From NCBI GenBank assembly GCA_035689095.1, contig DASSMB010000054.1, forward strand, positions 1 to 23,567: a DNA stretch of 23,567 nt. Reading direction: 5' to 3'. Positions 15,496-22,894 of this stretch are shown here, piece by piece (positions within the stretch are counted from its first letter, which is position 1; every line of letters begins with the position of its first letter). The stretch is from JACDDK01 sp035689095. Lineage in GTDB: Bacteria > Actinomycetota > Rubrobacteria > Rubrobacterales > Rubrobacteraceae. The position numbers were made by a program, and so were the translations under genes. A model generated the notes under the pieces. It worked only from the letters and a program-made list of their open reading frames with translations, had not been told where the DNA came from and searched no databases.

Positions 15496-16863
15496 GTGTT
15501 GGAGACGGGCGGACACGAGCGACTCAGGAACCTGCCGGCGGTTGACGCCGTGCTGCGTAGCCCGCACGCGGGCGCGCTCGCTCACCGCCACGGCCGCGCC
15601 GCCCTGACCGCCGCCGTCCGCGAGTCTCTCGCCTCGATGCGGCGCTCTATACTGGCCGGGGAACTGCCGGAGGTGTCCGAGGAACGGGTGCTTTCGTCCG
15701 CCGCCCGGATGCTCTCGACTCGCGGTCTGCGGCCGGTGGTCAACGCGACCGGCGTGATCCTCCATACCAACCTGGGGCGCTCGGTCCTCTCCGAACGGGC
15801 GGTGGAAGCCGTCACCGAGGCGGCGCGAAGCTACTCCAACCTGGAGTACGACCTGACCTCCGGGAGCCGGGGATCCCGCTACGATCATGCCGTTCCGCTC
15901 CTACGGGCGCTGACGGGCGCTGAAGACGCCCTGGTGGTTAACAACTGCGCGGGAGCTACCCTGCTCGCGCTCGCCTCCCTGGTCGGTGAGACGGGGAACG
16001 GAGAGGCGCCGGAGGTAATCGTCTCGCGGGGTCAGCTCATCGAGATCGGGGGCGGGTTCCGTATCCCGGAGGTGCTGGCGCTCTCCGGCGCCCGGCTGCG
16101 CGAGGTGGGCACTACGAACCGCACCCGGCTCGCCGACTACGAGGGCGCCATCGATGAAAACACGCGCGCCGTACTCTGGGTGCATCCGAGCAACTTCGCC
16201 ACCGTTGGCTTTACGGAGTCCGTCGGAGTGGCGGAGCTGGCGAGGCTGGAAGTTCCCGTGATCGCCGACGTGGGGAGCGGGGCGATGTTTGCGATGGGTG
16301 ACGAACCTCGGGTACAGGAGTCGCTCCGGGACGGGGCCGCGCTGGCGATCTTCTCGGGCGACAAGCTCCTCGGCGGGCCGCAGGCCGGAATCGCGGTGGG
16401 ACGCTCCGGACTGATCTCGGCGATGCGCCGCCACCCGTTGGCCCGCGCCCTGCGCGCTGACAAGCTCTGTCTCGCCGCCCTCTACGCCACCCTGACCGCC
16501 TACCTGGAAGGCACGGCCACGGAGGAGGTCCCGACCGCGCGGATGCTCCACGCCTCCACCAGCGAGGTCGAGGTGCGGGCCACCGCGCTTGGAGCGGCGC
16601 TCCTGCGGGCCGCGCCCGAGATGGAGATAGATGTCGCGCCGTCCGTTGCCCGCAGCGGCGGTGGCACCATGCCCGTCTACGAGATACCGTCCTTCGCCGT
16701 CCGTATCGCGGGCGACGCGGACTCGCTGGCTGCCCGGCTTCGGGCGGCGGACCCGCCGGTGATCGGGCGCGTCCATGAGGGACGGGTGTGGCTTGACGTT
16801 CGCACTTTGCTGCCGGGGGACGAGGAGGCCGTCGAAAGAGCGGTGAGAGGACTCCGTGGCTGA
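15496..16863 (+). CDS. selA: L-seryl-tRNA(Sec) selenium transferase
   Basis: A 455-residue PLP enzyme that converts Ser-tRNA(Sec) to selenocysteinyl-tRNA(Sec) using selenophosphate; bacterial SelA acts as a large ring oligomer. The PLP lysine lies in FSGDKLLGGPQAGI (Lys290). Other family motifs are LRPVVNATGVILHTNLGRS, NNCAGATLL and SRGQLIEIGGGFRIPEV. The N-terminal RNLPAVDAVL is the start of the tRNA-binding domain, and length equals E. coli SelA (463). The start is GTG at 15496, 8 nt after a TATACT box. It overlaps selB by 8 nt. No selD (selenophosphate synthase) is in the window. Confidence 0.97.
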   Translation: MLETGGHERLRNLPAVDAVLRSPHAGALAHRHGRAALTAAVRESLASMRRSILAGELPEVSEERVLSSAARMLSTRGLRPVVNATGVILHTNLGRSVLSERAVEAVTEAARSYSNLEYDLTSGSRGSRYDHAVPLLRALTGAEDALVVNNCAGATLLALASLVGETGNGEAPEVIVSRGQLIEIGGGFRIPEVLALSGARLREVGTTNRTRLADYEGAIDENTRAVLWVHPSNFATVGFTESVGVAELARLEVPVIADVGSGAMFAMGDEPRVQESLRDGAALAIFSGDKLLGGPQAGIAVGRSGLISAMRRHPLARALRADKLCLAALYATLTAYLEGTATEEVPTARMLHASTSEVEVRATALGAALLRAAPEMEIDVAPSVARSGGGTMPVYEIPSFAVRIAGDADSLAARLRAADPPVIGRVHEGRVWLDVRTLLPGDEEAVERAVRGLRG

Positions 16864-18703
16864 CCGGCCCATCGCGCTCACCATCGGGACGGCGGGACAT
16901 GTGGATCACGGCAAGACCACGCTGGTACGCTACATGACCGGCACGGATACCGACCGGCTGGAGGAGGAGCACCGCCGGGGCATCTCCATCGTGCCGGGAT
17001 ACGCGGAGCTTGACTTACCCGGAGGACGCCGGGCGAGCCTCGTGGACGTGCCGGGACACGAGCGGTTCGTCAAGAACATGGTCGCCGGCTCGACGGGCGT
17101 GGACGCCTTTTTGCTCGTTGTCGCCGCCGACGACGGCGTCATGCCCCAGACCCGCGAGCATCTGGACATCCTGCGCGTCCTCGGCGTCGAGCGCGGCGTG
17201 GTCGCCCTTACCAAAGTGGACGCCGTGGATGAGGAGATGGCGGACCTCGCGGAGCTGGACGTGGACGAACTGTTGGAATCGGCGGGGGGCGAGGCTCCGG
17301 TGGTGCGTGTCAGCGGCGTTACCGGCGAGGGCGTGGATGAGTTGCTGCAAGCGCTCGACGAGCTCGCCGCGACACCGTCCGGTCGGGGAAGTAGCGATCT
17401 GGCGCGGCTTCCGGTAGACCGGGCGTTCGTGCTCAAGGGGATCGGGGTCGTGGTAACGGGGACACTGTGGTCCGGGGAGATCCACATCGGCGACACTCTC
17501 TACGCTTCCGGCCACCGTCCCAGGGTGCGCGGCATCCAGAACCACGGCCACCCGGCCAAAGTCGCTCATCCCGGCGCGCGCACCGCCCTGGACCTCGCCG
17601 GCGTGGAGCCCTCGCAGATACAGGCCGGAGACGTGCTACTCTCGCGGTCGTTGTCGCCGACGCGCGACCTGGACGTGCGTATCCGGCTCCTCGAAACAGC
17701 GAGGCCCCTGGCCCACGGCGTCCGGGTGCGGCTGCACCACGGCACCCGCGACACGAACGCCCGCGTCCGGCTGGTGGACCGGGGTGAGATCGGTCCGGGC
17801 GACAGCGCCCTGGCCCGGCTGAAGCTGGAGGAGCCGCTAGTGGCGCTCTCCGGCGACCGCTTCGTCCTGCGCTCGATGGCGCCCCAGATCACCATCGGCG
17901 GCGGCACGGTGCTCGACGCGGCTCCCACGGGACGCCGACCGGACCCCGTCTGGCTGGAAGCCCTCGAAGGCGGCGAGACCGAGAGGTTGGTGTCTATGGC
18001 GCTCTCCCGCCCGCCCCGCGAGGGCATGACGGCCGGAGACCTTTCGCTGGTCCTCGGAATCCCTCCGGCCGAAGTACTGGCAGCCGCGCACAGCAACGTG
18101 GAGGTGGAGGAACTCGGAGAGCTTCTCGTCCCTGCCGAAGAGGTGGCCGCGGCGCGCCGGCGGCTGCTGCAAGCGCTGCGGTTGCGGGCGGAGGAGCGTC
18201 CCGAGAACCCGGAGTTGACCGTCGCGGAGGCCCGCACCGCTACGGGGCTCGGCGCGGGGGCGGCGGATGCGCTGCTCGCGGAGATGGCGGCTGAGACGAT
18301 CCGGATAACAGATTCCGGGGTGAGCCTGCCGGATGCGAACGAGGCTCCGCCGGAACTCGAGAACGAGGCTCGGGAGCTTTTGACAGAGCTTAAAGGGGCT
18401 GGGGTGGAGCCGCCGGCGCTGGAGCCTACGCCCGCGCTGCGGCTGCTCGTGAAGCGCGGGGAGGTTGTGGATCTCGGCGGCAAAATCTATGGCTCGCGGG
18501 AGGCCGCGGAGGCTGTCATCGAGGAGATCAAGGCCCATTGCCGCGAGGATGGCGACATCTCACTGGCAGGACTGCGGGACCGCCTGAAGACCAGCCGCAA
18601 GTACGCCCAGGCCTGGCTAGAATACGCGGATACCGCCGGAGTTACCCGCAGGATCGGGGATGTTCGCGTGCTGACCCGGCGCTACCGGCAGGCGATGGAT
18701 TAA
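16856..18703 (+). CDS. selB: Selenocysteine-specific translation elongation factor
   Basis: A 615-residue GTPase that delivers Sec-tRNA(Sec) to in-frame UGA codons marked by a SECIS element. G1 is GTAGHVDHGKTTL (residues 11-23), G3 is DVPGHE (64-69) and G4 is TKVD (119-122). EF-Tu-like domains follow to about residue 360, then the C-terminal winged-helix repeats that bind SECIS RNA, ending SRKYAQAWLEYADTAGVTRR, the typical last winged helix. The GTG at 16856 lies inside the selA end (8-nt overlap), so translation is coupled. tRNA-Sec follows 23 nt after the stop. Confidence 0.97.
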   Translation: MADRPIALTIGTAGHVDHGKTTLVRYMTGTDTDRLEEEHRRGISIVPGYAELDLPGGRRASLVDVPGHERFVKNMVAGSTGVDAFLLVVAADDGVMPQTREHLDILRVLGVERGVVALTKVDAVDEEMADLAELDVDELLESAGGEAPVVRVSGVTGEGVDELLQALDELAATPSGRGSSDLARLPVDRAFVLKGIGVVVTGTLWSGEIHIGDTLYASGHRPRVRGIQNHGHPAKVAHPGARTALDLAGVEPSQIQAGDVLLSRSLSPTRDLDVRIRLLETARPLAHGVRVRLHHGTRDTNARVRLVDRGEIGPGDSALARLKLEEPLVALSGDRFVLRSMAPQITIGGGTVLDAAPTGRRPDPVWLEALEGGETERLVSMALSRPPREGMTAGDLSLVLGIPPAEVLAAAHSNVEVEELGELLVPAEEVAAARRRLLQALRLRAEERPENPELTVAEARTATGLGAGAADALLAEMAAETIRITDSGVSLPDANEAPPELENEARELLTELKGAGVEPPALEPTPALRLLVKRGEVVDLGGKIYGSREAAEAVIEEIKAHCREDGDISLAGLRDRLKTSRKYAQAWLEYADTAGVTRRIGDVRVLTRRYRQAMD

Positions 18704-18726
18704 AATAGCCGCGCACTCCGGACACT

Positions 18727-18815
18727 GGAATGCGTGGGCCTGGTGGCCCGGCCGGTCTTCAAAACCGGTTTGCGGGCGCACGGCGTCCGTGGCGGTTCGA
18801 TTCCCCCGCATTCCG
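18727..18815 (+). tRNA. selC: tRNA-Sec (anticodon TCA)
   Basis: Folds as tRNA-Sec. The acceptor GGAATGCG (18727-18734) pairs with CGCATTCC (18807-18814), with discriminator G at 18815 and no encoded CCA. The D stem GGGCC/GGCCC has a 4-nt loop. The anticodon arm CCGGT-CTTCAAA-ACCGG has anticodon TCA at 18759-18761, reading UGA. A long variable arm has a 7-bp stem (18773-18779 with 18783-18789). The T loop TTCGATT is at 18796-18802. The T stem GGCGG/CCCCC has one C-C mismatch, and C18807 could pair either in the T stem or in the acceptor, so acceptor plus T arm total 12 rather than the usual 13 pairs. The position right behind selA-selB supports the call. Confidence 0.93.
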
Positions 18816-18844
18816 CCGCCGGACGGTACTCAGGACGGAGCCCG

Positions 18845-19552
18845 ATGCCGGACACCTTTGAAGTGATCACGTATAACGCCTGGTGCGAGCGCGGCGGGCG
18901 CGACCCGCTGCTCGACGACGCGCTGGAGGATGGGGCCATCGTCTGTCTGCAGGAGGTGAAGCCGCGGCGCGCCCTGGAACTGAAGCGGCGCTTCGGGAAA
19001 AGAGCGTTCGTCTCGCCCGGCCGGCACGGGCTTCAGTACATCGCCCTCGTGCTCCCTCGGGACGCCCGTTTCGTTCGGCGGCGCACGGTCCAGCTAAACG
19101 GTATCGTCGGTCTCGTGCCGAGGCGCTGGTCGCTGCGGCGTGGGGCGGCGATGCGTCGCGCCGGGCGGCCCGGTTGGAGAGACTGTTTCGAGCCGCGGGT
19201 GGCGCAGGAGGCCGACGTGGAGTGGAGAGACCGGCGGGTGCGGGTCGTGAACACTCACGTGCCCTATGCGCCGCTCCTTCGTGACCCTTGCCTGGGGATG
19301 CTCGCGGCGCTGACCGGCGAGGGCGATGCCATCCTGGCCGGCGACCTCAACGCGCCGGCGGAGTCGCTGCACTTGAACGACCTGGTCCTGGCCACCGGTC
19401 TTCGGACGACAGGTATGGGGAAGGCCACCCACGGACGGCACAAAATAGATCACGTGCTCGTTCGGGGGCCGTTTCGAGAGGCCGGGTACCGGACGAGGGA
19501 AGGGAAGAGCGATCACCGCCTCCTGAAGGTGGTGCTGGAGGTGAATGAGTAG
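18845..19552 (+). CDS. Endonuclease/exonuclease/phosphatase (EEP) family protein
   Basis: A 235-residue metal-dependent phosphodiesterase-fold protein. Catalytic landmarks of the EEP (DNase I/ExoIII-like) family in order: TYNAW (Asn11), CLQEV (Glu37), NTHVPY, LAGDLNAP (Asp-x-Asn), KIDHVLV and the terminal SDHRLL (Asp-His). The substrate may be nucleic acid, nucleotide or phospholipid-like; the family does not fix it. The start is ATG at 18845, 29 nt after tRNA-Sec, with GGACGGA about 6 nt before it; an upstream open frame runs through the tRNA and is not coding. Its TAG overlaps the moaC GTG by 1 nt (TAGTG), and GGAGGTGA in its last codons is the moaC ribosome site. Confidence 0.88.
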   Translation: MPDTFEVITYNAWCERGGRDPLLDDALEDGAIVCLQEVKPRRALELKRRFGKRAFVSPGRHGLQYIALVLPRDARFVRRRTVQLNGIVGLVPRRWSLRRGAAMRRAGRPGWRDCFEPRVAQEADVEWRDRRVRVVNTHVPYAPLLRDPCLGMLAALTGEGDAILAGDLNAPAESLHLNDLVLATGLRTTGMGKATHGRHKIDHVLVRGPFREAGYRTREGKSDHRLLKVVLEVNE

Positions 19553-20010
19553 TGGTGGACTTTTCGCACATAGACCGCGAAGGATCGGCGCGCATGGTGG
19601 ACGTGGGGGAGAAGGCGGTGATCCGGCGCACCGCAATAGCGGGTGGGCACGTCCTCATGGCGCCGGAGACGATAGAGCTACTGCGTGACAGGGCATTGCC
19701 GAAGGGAGACGCGCTCAACACCGCCAGGATCGCGGGCGTCATGGCCGCAAAGCGCACCCCGGACCTGATTCCCCTGTGCCACGGCCTGAACCTGACCTCC
19801 ATCGACGTTGACTTCGAGGTCGCCGGGGACCGGATCGAGATCTCCGCCACCGCCCGCGCCAGCGACCGCACCGGCGTGGAGATGGAGGCCCTCACCGCCG
19901 TCAGCGTCGCCGCCCTGACCATCTATGACATGTGCAAGGCCGTGGACAAGAACATGACCATCGGGGAGGTGCGCCTGATCGAGAAGACCAAGGAGAGCAT
20001 CCCGGAGTGA
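19552..20010 (+). CDS. moaC: Cyclic pyranopterin monophosphate synthase
   Basis: A 152-residue enzyme of molybdenum cofactor synthesis that, after MoaA, closes the cyclic pyranopterin ring. Family motifs: SARMVDVGEK, KRTPDLIPLCHGLNLT (the usual IPLCHPL with Gly for Pro) and GVEMEALTAVSVAALTIYDM followed by CKAVDK, the active-site block; length is standard. The start is GTG at 19552 with GGAGGTGA 7 nt upstream; a second GTG follows directly. It is coupled to the EEP gene. Neighbouring selenocysteine genes are meaningful because molybdenum- or tungsten-pterin formate dehydrogenases are a common class of selenoprotein, but none is in view. Confidence 0.96.
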   Translation: MVDFSHIDREGSARMVDVGEKAVIRRTAIAGGHVLMAPETIELLRDRALPKGDALNTARIAGVMAAKRTPDLIPLCHGLNLTSIDVDFEVAGDRIEISATARASDRTGVEMEALTAVSVAALTIYDMCKAVDKNMTIGEVRLIEKTKESIPE

Positions 20011-20142
20011 AGCCTTATACGGTCTACCGGTGAGGAGCATGCAACACTTTGCCAGCAAATGCTAGTCAGAGGTAACGAGCGGCCGGTTGTGCTAGAATTC
20101 CGGGCCAATCCGGGCTTGTATAGCTCTTGTTAGGAGAGAGAG
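20011..20142 (+). promoter_or_regulatory. Gene-free stretch upstream of the tetrapyrrole operon with candidate promoter
   Basis: This 132-nt gap is AT-richer than its surroundings. TAGAAT at 20093-20098 is a candidate -10, and TTTGC-CA-GCAAA (20048-20059) is a perfect 5-2-5 inverted repeat that might bind a regulator upstream of it. A second -10-like TTGTAT/TATAGC lies at 20116-20124. The ribosome site GGAG (20133-20136) is 6 nt before an ATC codon. No known riboswitch is recognised. Confidence 0.35.
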
Positions 20143-20703
20143 ATCGAGGGCGAAAATACTGTCCTTTACCCCATATTTCTGGACCTCTCCGGGAGACGCT
20201 GCGTGGTCGTCGGCGGGGGAGCGGTTGCGAACCGCAAGGCCCGCAAGCTGCTCCAGGCGCGCGCGGAGGTGGTCGTGATCTCGCCGGAAGTCCAACCGGA
20301 ACTCGCGAGCATGGCCCGTGAGGTTCGCCGCCGTCCGTATCAAATGGGAGACCTGGAAGGCGCCTATCTCGCGTTCACCGCGACGGACGACCGCGAAGTC
20401 AACGCCGCCGTCGCGCGGGAAGCGCGCGAACGGAGCATCCCGATCAACGTCGCGGACAACCCGGCGGAGGGAGACTTTGCGCTGCCCTCGACGCTGCGGC
20501 GCGGCAGGCTTCAGGTATCGGTCTCGACCGGCGGCGCCTCCCCGACGCTGGCGCGCCGGATAAAGGACGAGCTGGAGAAGCTGTTCGGGCCGGAGTGGTC
20601 CGGGCTGGTGGAGGAGTTGGAGCGCGGCCGGAGGCGCGGAGAGAAGGCCGAGGAGCGGCTCGAAGGCGAGGTGAGCCGGTGCTTATCGCAGTTGCGGGGA
20701 TGA
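20143..20703 (+). CDS. Precorrin-2 dehydrogenase / sirohydrochlorin ferrochelatase-type protein (CysG N-terminal, Met8 family)
   Basis: NAD-dependent oxidation of precorrin-2 to sirohydrochlorin (and, in some members, iron insertion) for siroheme. The N-terminal sequence VLYPIFLDLSGRR leads into the Rossmann motif VVVGGGAVANRKARKLL. NVADNPAEGDFALPS holds the conserved Asp, and STGGASPTLARRIKDELE is typical. The family N-terminus needs residues before 20161, yet between the stop at 20131 and there the frame has no ATG, GTG or TTG. ATC at 20143 lies 6 nt after GGAG and would give a normal-length protein (186 aa), so it is taken as start with reservation. A GTG at 20203 would cut into the Rossmann strand. 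The 3' end overlaps hemA by 25 nt. Confidence 0.85.
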   Translation: MEGENTVLYPIFLDLSGRRCVVVGGGAVANRKARKLLQARAEVVVISPEVQPELASMAREVRRRPYQMGDLEGAYLAFTATDDREVNAAVAREARERSIPINVADNPAEGDFALPSTLRRGRLQVSVSTGGASPTLARRIKDELEKLFGPEWSGLVEELERGRRRGEKAEERLEGEVSRCLSQLRG

Positions 20704-21974
20704 GCCACCGCTCGGCGCCGGTCGAGGTTCGGGAGCGGGTAGCTTTCGCTCCGTGCACGGCGCGGGACTTCCTGCGGCGGCTAAAGGACGACGGCGTCGT
20801 CTCGGAGGCGGTCTTGATCTCGACCTGCAACCGTACCGAACTCTACGCCGTGGTCGAGGACGAAGTCGCGCGCGAGAAGATGCTCGACGCGTTGGCGGAA
20901 GAACGGGATGTAGACCGCGCGTCGCTCGATGACGACACGTACTGGCTCACTGACGCCGAGGCCGTGCGCCACCTCTACCGCGTCGCCAGCTCGCTCGACT
21001 CGATGGTCGTGGGCGAGGCGCAGATACTCGGTCAGGTCCGGGACGCCTACCGCATTGCTACCGAGGAGCAGTGCGCCGGACCGATCCTGAACCGCCTCTT
21101 CCACACCTCTCTCCGGGTGGGAAAGAACGTCCGCACCCAGACCGGTATCGGAGACAGTTCCATCTCGGTGCCGCACGTAGCGGTGAAGCTCGCCGCCGAG
21201 GTCTTCGGGACTCTCGCCGGCCGGAGAGCGCTGGTACTCGGCGCCGGCGACATGAGCGAGCTGGTCATAAAGCACCTCAAGAGCCGCGGGGTGGCGGACA
21301 TCAGGATCGCCAACCGCACCCCGGAGCGCGCCCGGCTGCTCGCGGAGCGGATCGGAGGACGGGCGGTCGCATTTGACGCGCTGGCCGAGCAGTTGGCGGA
21401 GGTAGACGTGGTCGTAAGCTCCACCGGATCGGGAGATTGGGTCGTCGGGGCGGACCTCGTCTCGGACGCTCTCGACGGACGTGAGGAGCCGCTGTTCTTC
21501 GTGGACATCGCCGTGCCGCGGGACGTAGACCCGGCGGTGCAGGCGTTGGAGCGCGCCTACGTCTACGATATAGACGACCTTCAGTCCGTTGTGGACTACA
21601 ACGCCGAGGGACGGGGCGCCGCGGCGGAGAGCGGGGAAGCCATGATCTCCCCGGCCGTCTTCGAGTACATGAGCTGGCTCTCCACCTTGCACGTCGTGCC
21701 CCTGATCCAGGAACTCCGTAGCGGGGCCGAGCGTATCCGGCGTCATGAATTGTCCCGCGCGCTCAAGAAGATGGACCTCTCGCCGGAAGACGCCGCGTCG
21801 GTGGAGCGTCTGAGTCACTCTCTCGTAAACAAGCTGCTTCACGGCCCTATAGCGGAGTTAAAGGCCCTTGCTGAGTCCGGCGCTCCCCTGGACAGCGCCG
21901 AGGTCCGCCAGCGCCTGCTCGCGCTGGAGAGCATCAGCGTGGAGCTGCACCGCTCCGGCCCTACCGCCCCATGA
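20679..21974 (+). CDS. hemA: Glutamyl-tRNA reductase
   Basis: First committed step of the C5 tetrapyrrole pathway: NADPH-dependent reduction of glutamyl-tRNA(Glu) to glutamate-1-semialdehyde. The 431-residue protein begins MLIAVAGMSHRSAPVEVRER from the GTG at 20679, behind GAGGTGA; the open frame continues upstream but is out of family. The catalytic cysteine is Cys50 in STCNRTELY. GEAQILGQVRDAY and a Rossmann ALVLGAGDMSE follow, then the C-terminal helical dimerisation domain. The start lies inside the precorrin-2 dehydrogenase end and the stop overlaps hemC (ATGA), so the operon is tightly coupled. Confidence 0.97.
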   Translation: MLIAVAGMSHRSAPVEVRERVAFAPCTARDFLRRLKDDGVVSEAVLISTCNRTELYAVVEDEVAREKMLDALAEERDVDRASLDDDTYWLTDAEAVRHLYRVASSLDSMVVGEAQILGQVRDAYRIATEEQCAGPILNRLFHTSLRVGKNVRTQTGIGDSSISVPHVAVKLAAEVFGTLAGRRALVLGAGDMSELVIKHLKSRGVADIRIANRTPERARLLAERIGGRAVAFDALAEQLAEVDVVVSSTGSGDWVVGADLVSDALDGREEPLFFVDIAVPRDVDPAVQALERAYVYDIDDLQSVVDYNAEGRGAAAESGEAMISPAVFEYMSWLSTLHVVPLIQELRSGAERIRRHELSRALKKMDLSPEDAASVERLSHSLVNKLLHGPIAELKALAESGAPLDSAEVRQRLLALESISVELHRSGPTAP

Positions 21975-22894
21975 CTCCTGGACAGTCCGTAGTCCTCGGG
22001 ACGCGGGGCTCGAAGCTCGCGCTCACCCAGGCAGAATCCTGCGCCCGTAGGCTGCGCGACGCCGGCCTCGATGTGGAAGTCCGCGCCATAAAGACGACCA
22101 GCGAACAGCGCCCGGAGACGCCCTTCTCCGTAATAGACCAGCGCGATGTCTTCACCCGCCAGCTCGACGAAGCCCTGCTCGCCGCTGAGATAGACCTGGC
22201 TGTTCACTCGCTAAAAGACGTGCCCACCACGCTCAGAGAAGGAATCTCCCTGGCCGCGATCTCCGAGCGGCACGATCCCTCCGACGCTCTCATATCCGAG
22301 GAGCGCTATGACCTCGACACGCTGCCCGAAGGCGCGGTCGTTGCGACATCCAGCTTGCGGCGGCGCGCACAGGTCCTCAACCGCCGGCCCGATGTGAGCA
22401 TCGTGGAGATCCGGGGGAACGTTGACACGAGGGTCCGCAAGCTGCGCGAGGGCGCGGCGGATGCCCTCATCCTCGCCCGCGCGGGCCTCGACAGGATCGG
22501 GCTAGACGCCCCGCACACCGTCATACCGACCGAAGTTATGCTCCCCGCCGTCGGACAGGGCGCTCTCGCAGTGGCCGCGCTCCCGGATCACCCACTCTAC
22601 GGACATATCCGCGAGCACCTGAACGACGAGATTACGGAGCGCGCGACGACTGCCGAACGAGCCCTTTTACGGACGCTGGAGGGTGGATGCCGCGTCCCCG
22701 TGGGAGCGCTAGGAGCCGTACGCGGCGATGGCGTCTACCTGCGCGGACTGGTGGCGTCCATAGATGGGGCTCTCGTATACCGGGGTGAGGCCGAAGGCGA
22801 AGACCCCGACGAGGTCGGAGAACGGCTGGCGCGGGACCTGCTGGAGCAAGGGGCTGCGGTGGTGCTCGGCGAGGTGCGGGAGGTGAGGAGTTGA
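21971..22894 (+). CDS. hemC: Hydroxymethylbilane synthase (porphobilinogen deaminase)
   Basis: Polymerises four porphobilinogens into hydroxymethylbilane. The 307-residue length is standard. Motifs: LGTRGSKLALTQ at the N-terminus, HSLKDVPT, ATSSLRRRAQVL, EIRGNVDTR and EGGCRVPVGA, whose Cys240 carries the dipyrromethane cofactor. The ATG at 21971 overlaps the hemA stop by 4 nt, and its own TGA overlaps the TTG of cobA by 2 nt, giving a continuous coupled run. Confidence 0.97.
   Translation: MTPGQSVVLGTRGSKLALTQAESCARRLRDAGLDVEVRAIKTTSEQRPETPFSVIDQRDVFTRQLDEALLAAEIDLAVHSLKDVPTTLREGISLAAISERHDPSDALISEERYDLDTLPEGAVVATSSLRRRAQVLNRRPDVSIVEIRGNVDTRVRKLREGAADALILARAGLDRIGLDAPHTVIPTEVMLPAVGQGALAVAALPDHPLYGHIREHLNDEITERATTAERALLRTLEGGCRVPVGALGAVRGDGVYLRGLVASIDGALVYRGEAEGEDPDEVGERLARDLLEQGAAVVLGEVREVRS

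Noticed and set aside
15901..16972. Long minus-strand open frames opposite selA and selB
   Set aside because: They mirror the GC-rich codon pattern of selA/selB, show Arg/Pro-rich noise and have no recognisable family.
18734..18844. Upstream GTG/ATG-type extension of the EEP protein
   Set aside because: It would translate through tRNA-Sec; the ATG at 18845 has its own ribosome site.
20059..20133. 24-codon upstream frame (ATG at 20059 to TAG at 20131) before the precorrin-2 dehydrogenase gene
   Set aside because: It has no clear ribosome site and an unremarkable peptide; an attenuator role cannot be supported. It does close the frame upstream of the ATC.
20781..21842. 353-codon minus-strand open frame opposite hemA
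   Set aside because: hemA is unmistakable on the plus strand; the reverse frame has no domain features.
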